Origin: an uncultured Kiritimatiellota bacterium
GTDB taxonomy: Bacteria > Verrucomicrobiota > Kiritimatiellia > RFP12 > UBA1067
Assembly: GCA_934635225.1 (NCBI GenBank)
Contig: CAKTYZ010000001.1
Span: forward strand, 153,608 to 217,607
DNA: 64,000 bases
Direction: 5' to 3'
Position 1 is the stretch's first letter. The number at the start of each line of letters is the position of its first letter. The position numbers and the translations under genes were made by a program. A model generated the notes under the pieces. It made no database searches. It saw only the letters and a list, made by a program, of their open reading frames with translations, and was not told where the DNA came from. This document shows positions 63,462 to 64,000 of the stretch, one piece after another.

Positions 63462-64000
63462 GTCCCTTGTCCTGGTCATGTGTGATGTGCTTGTCCTTTC
63501 GGCCATGTCCCTCAGTCGCGGTGGCTTTGACGAGGGTGATGGGAACGACAGTCAGGCGGGGCTGGTCGATGTCACGGAAGAGTTTCAGGCGACAAGCAAT
63601 GCATTAGATGTTGCGCAGGGGAAAGTGTCTGGACTTGAGGATGACGTGAGCCGATTGAAGAAAGAGTTGAAAGAGGCGGCCGAGAAGACCCTGCAGATTC
63701 AGCAATGGGTGGACGAACAGGAAGCGAACTGCCGTGCGGCCATATCGAACGCGAACGAACGCGCGGCTACGCTCATCACCCAGACCCAGACCGAGGCGGA
63801 GGCGGAAGCCAAGCGTAGACAACAGCAGTTGGACGAGCTGTTAGCGGCAGAAAAAGAACGCAGTCGTGTGGCCATATCGAACGCGAACGAACGCGCGGCT
63901 ACGCTCATCACCCAGACCCAGATCGAGGCGGAGGCGGAAGCCAAGCGTAGACAACAGCAGTTGGACGAGCTGTTAGCGGCAGAAAAAGAACGCAGTCGTG
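63454..64000 (+). CDS. Membrane-anchored coiled-coil protein with 44-residue repeats, 3' truncated
   Basis: At least 182 residues; continues past the window. The N-terminus MNKSLVLVMCDVLVLSAMSL is one helix carrying Asp11, like the essential Asp of MotB/ExbD anchors. From ~residue 45 it is coiled coil. A 44-residue unit (ISNANERAATLITQTQTEAE onward) is repeated at 63739 and 63871. It overlaps the preceding membrane protein, so they likely form a complex. Confidence 0.65.
   Translation, partial: MNKSLVLVMCDVLVLSAMSLSRGGFDEGDGNDSQAGLVDVTEEFQATSNALDVAQGKVSGLEDDVSRLKKELKEAAEKTLQIQQWVDEQEANCRAAISNANERAATLITQTQTEAEAEAKRRQQQLDELLAAEKERSRVAISNANERAATLITQTQIEAEAEAKRRQQQLDELLAAEKERSR
63739..64000 (+). 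repeat. 132-bp tandem repeat inside the coiled-coil gene
   Basis: Two units of 132 bases (63739-63870 and 63871-64000, cut by the window end) are almost identical, with one internal change (CAGACC to CAGATC). Near-identity at the DNA level means recent duplication. Confidence 0.92.

Overview
The window reads as a contiguous piece of a bacterial chromosome, about 60% GC, from a Gram-negative anaerobe. KdsB, TolC-type and beta-barrel proteins, an RND pump and many lipoprotein signals point to an outer membrane. A 2[4Fe-4S] ferredoxin, a PPi-type phosphofructokinase and an [FeFe]-hydrogenase-like sensor point to anaerobic life. The secreted leucine-rich-repeat protein, the DUF4886 lipoprotein, the GldFG-like ABC/DUF4340 cluster and the mix of lineage-specific families suggest an uncultured PVC-group (Verrucomicrobiota/Kiritimatiellota-like) organism. 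This placement is inference; there is no rRNA gene here. All 49 protein genes lie on the plus strand; the only minus-strand gene found is one tRNA.

Layout. 1-5.9 kb: a truncated GT10 fucosyltransferase, a secreted LRR protein, aspS and a CPBP protease. 6-12.3 kb: one tightly overlapping operon (rRNA methyltransferase, DUF4886 lipoprotein, RND adaptor, RND pump). 12.3-18 kb: tRNA(CAU) diverging from rpsB-tsf, then tolC plus a second adaptor, then rpmI-rplT. 18-30.3 kb: ferredoxin and a metal-exporter-like permease, yihY, a repeat element, a secreted GDPD/nucleoside-hydrolase fusion, carB, a zinc-finger-like protein and pheT. 31-41 kb: a PutP-type symporter, an RmlD-like protein, PPi-PFK, an ACP/KAS III pair, secA-ispD and a phosphoesterase. 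40.5-45.8 kb: a gliding-type ABC exporter with DUF4340 and TPR partners. 45.9-50.5 kb: lysA, kdsB, azlC, an azlD fusion and a barrel porin. 50.6-54.9 kb: a 2Fe-2S protein, the hydrogenase-like sensor, a phosphatase fusion and an AEC permease. 55.1-58.8 kb: fused secDF and a peptide-ABC permease. 58.8-64 kb: a second repeat copy, a structured non-coding stretch, a sigma54-type promoter and a cluster of unrecognised envelope genes running off the end.

The window has a readable promoter grammar: TTGACG/TTGCG, an 18-bp spacer, then TGnTATAAT followed by AC(A)CGC. Four genes start 8-9 bases after the -10 box and should be leaderless. Several promoters overlap an upstream terminator hairpin or stop codon.

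The best candidate for an undescribed system is 59.6-64.0 kb. It combines a -24/-12 promoter, a YbjN-like exported protein, a small Cys-rich protein, a 980-residue membrane protein whose C-terminus resembles the MotA/TolQ/ExbB channel core, and a partner with an Asp in its N-terminal membrane helix plus a long repetitive coiled coil. The second point of interest is a dispersed 0.2-0.44 kb element with three 23-bp repeats, one copy of which is bracketed by a perfect 35-bp direct repeat.
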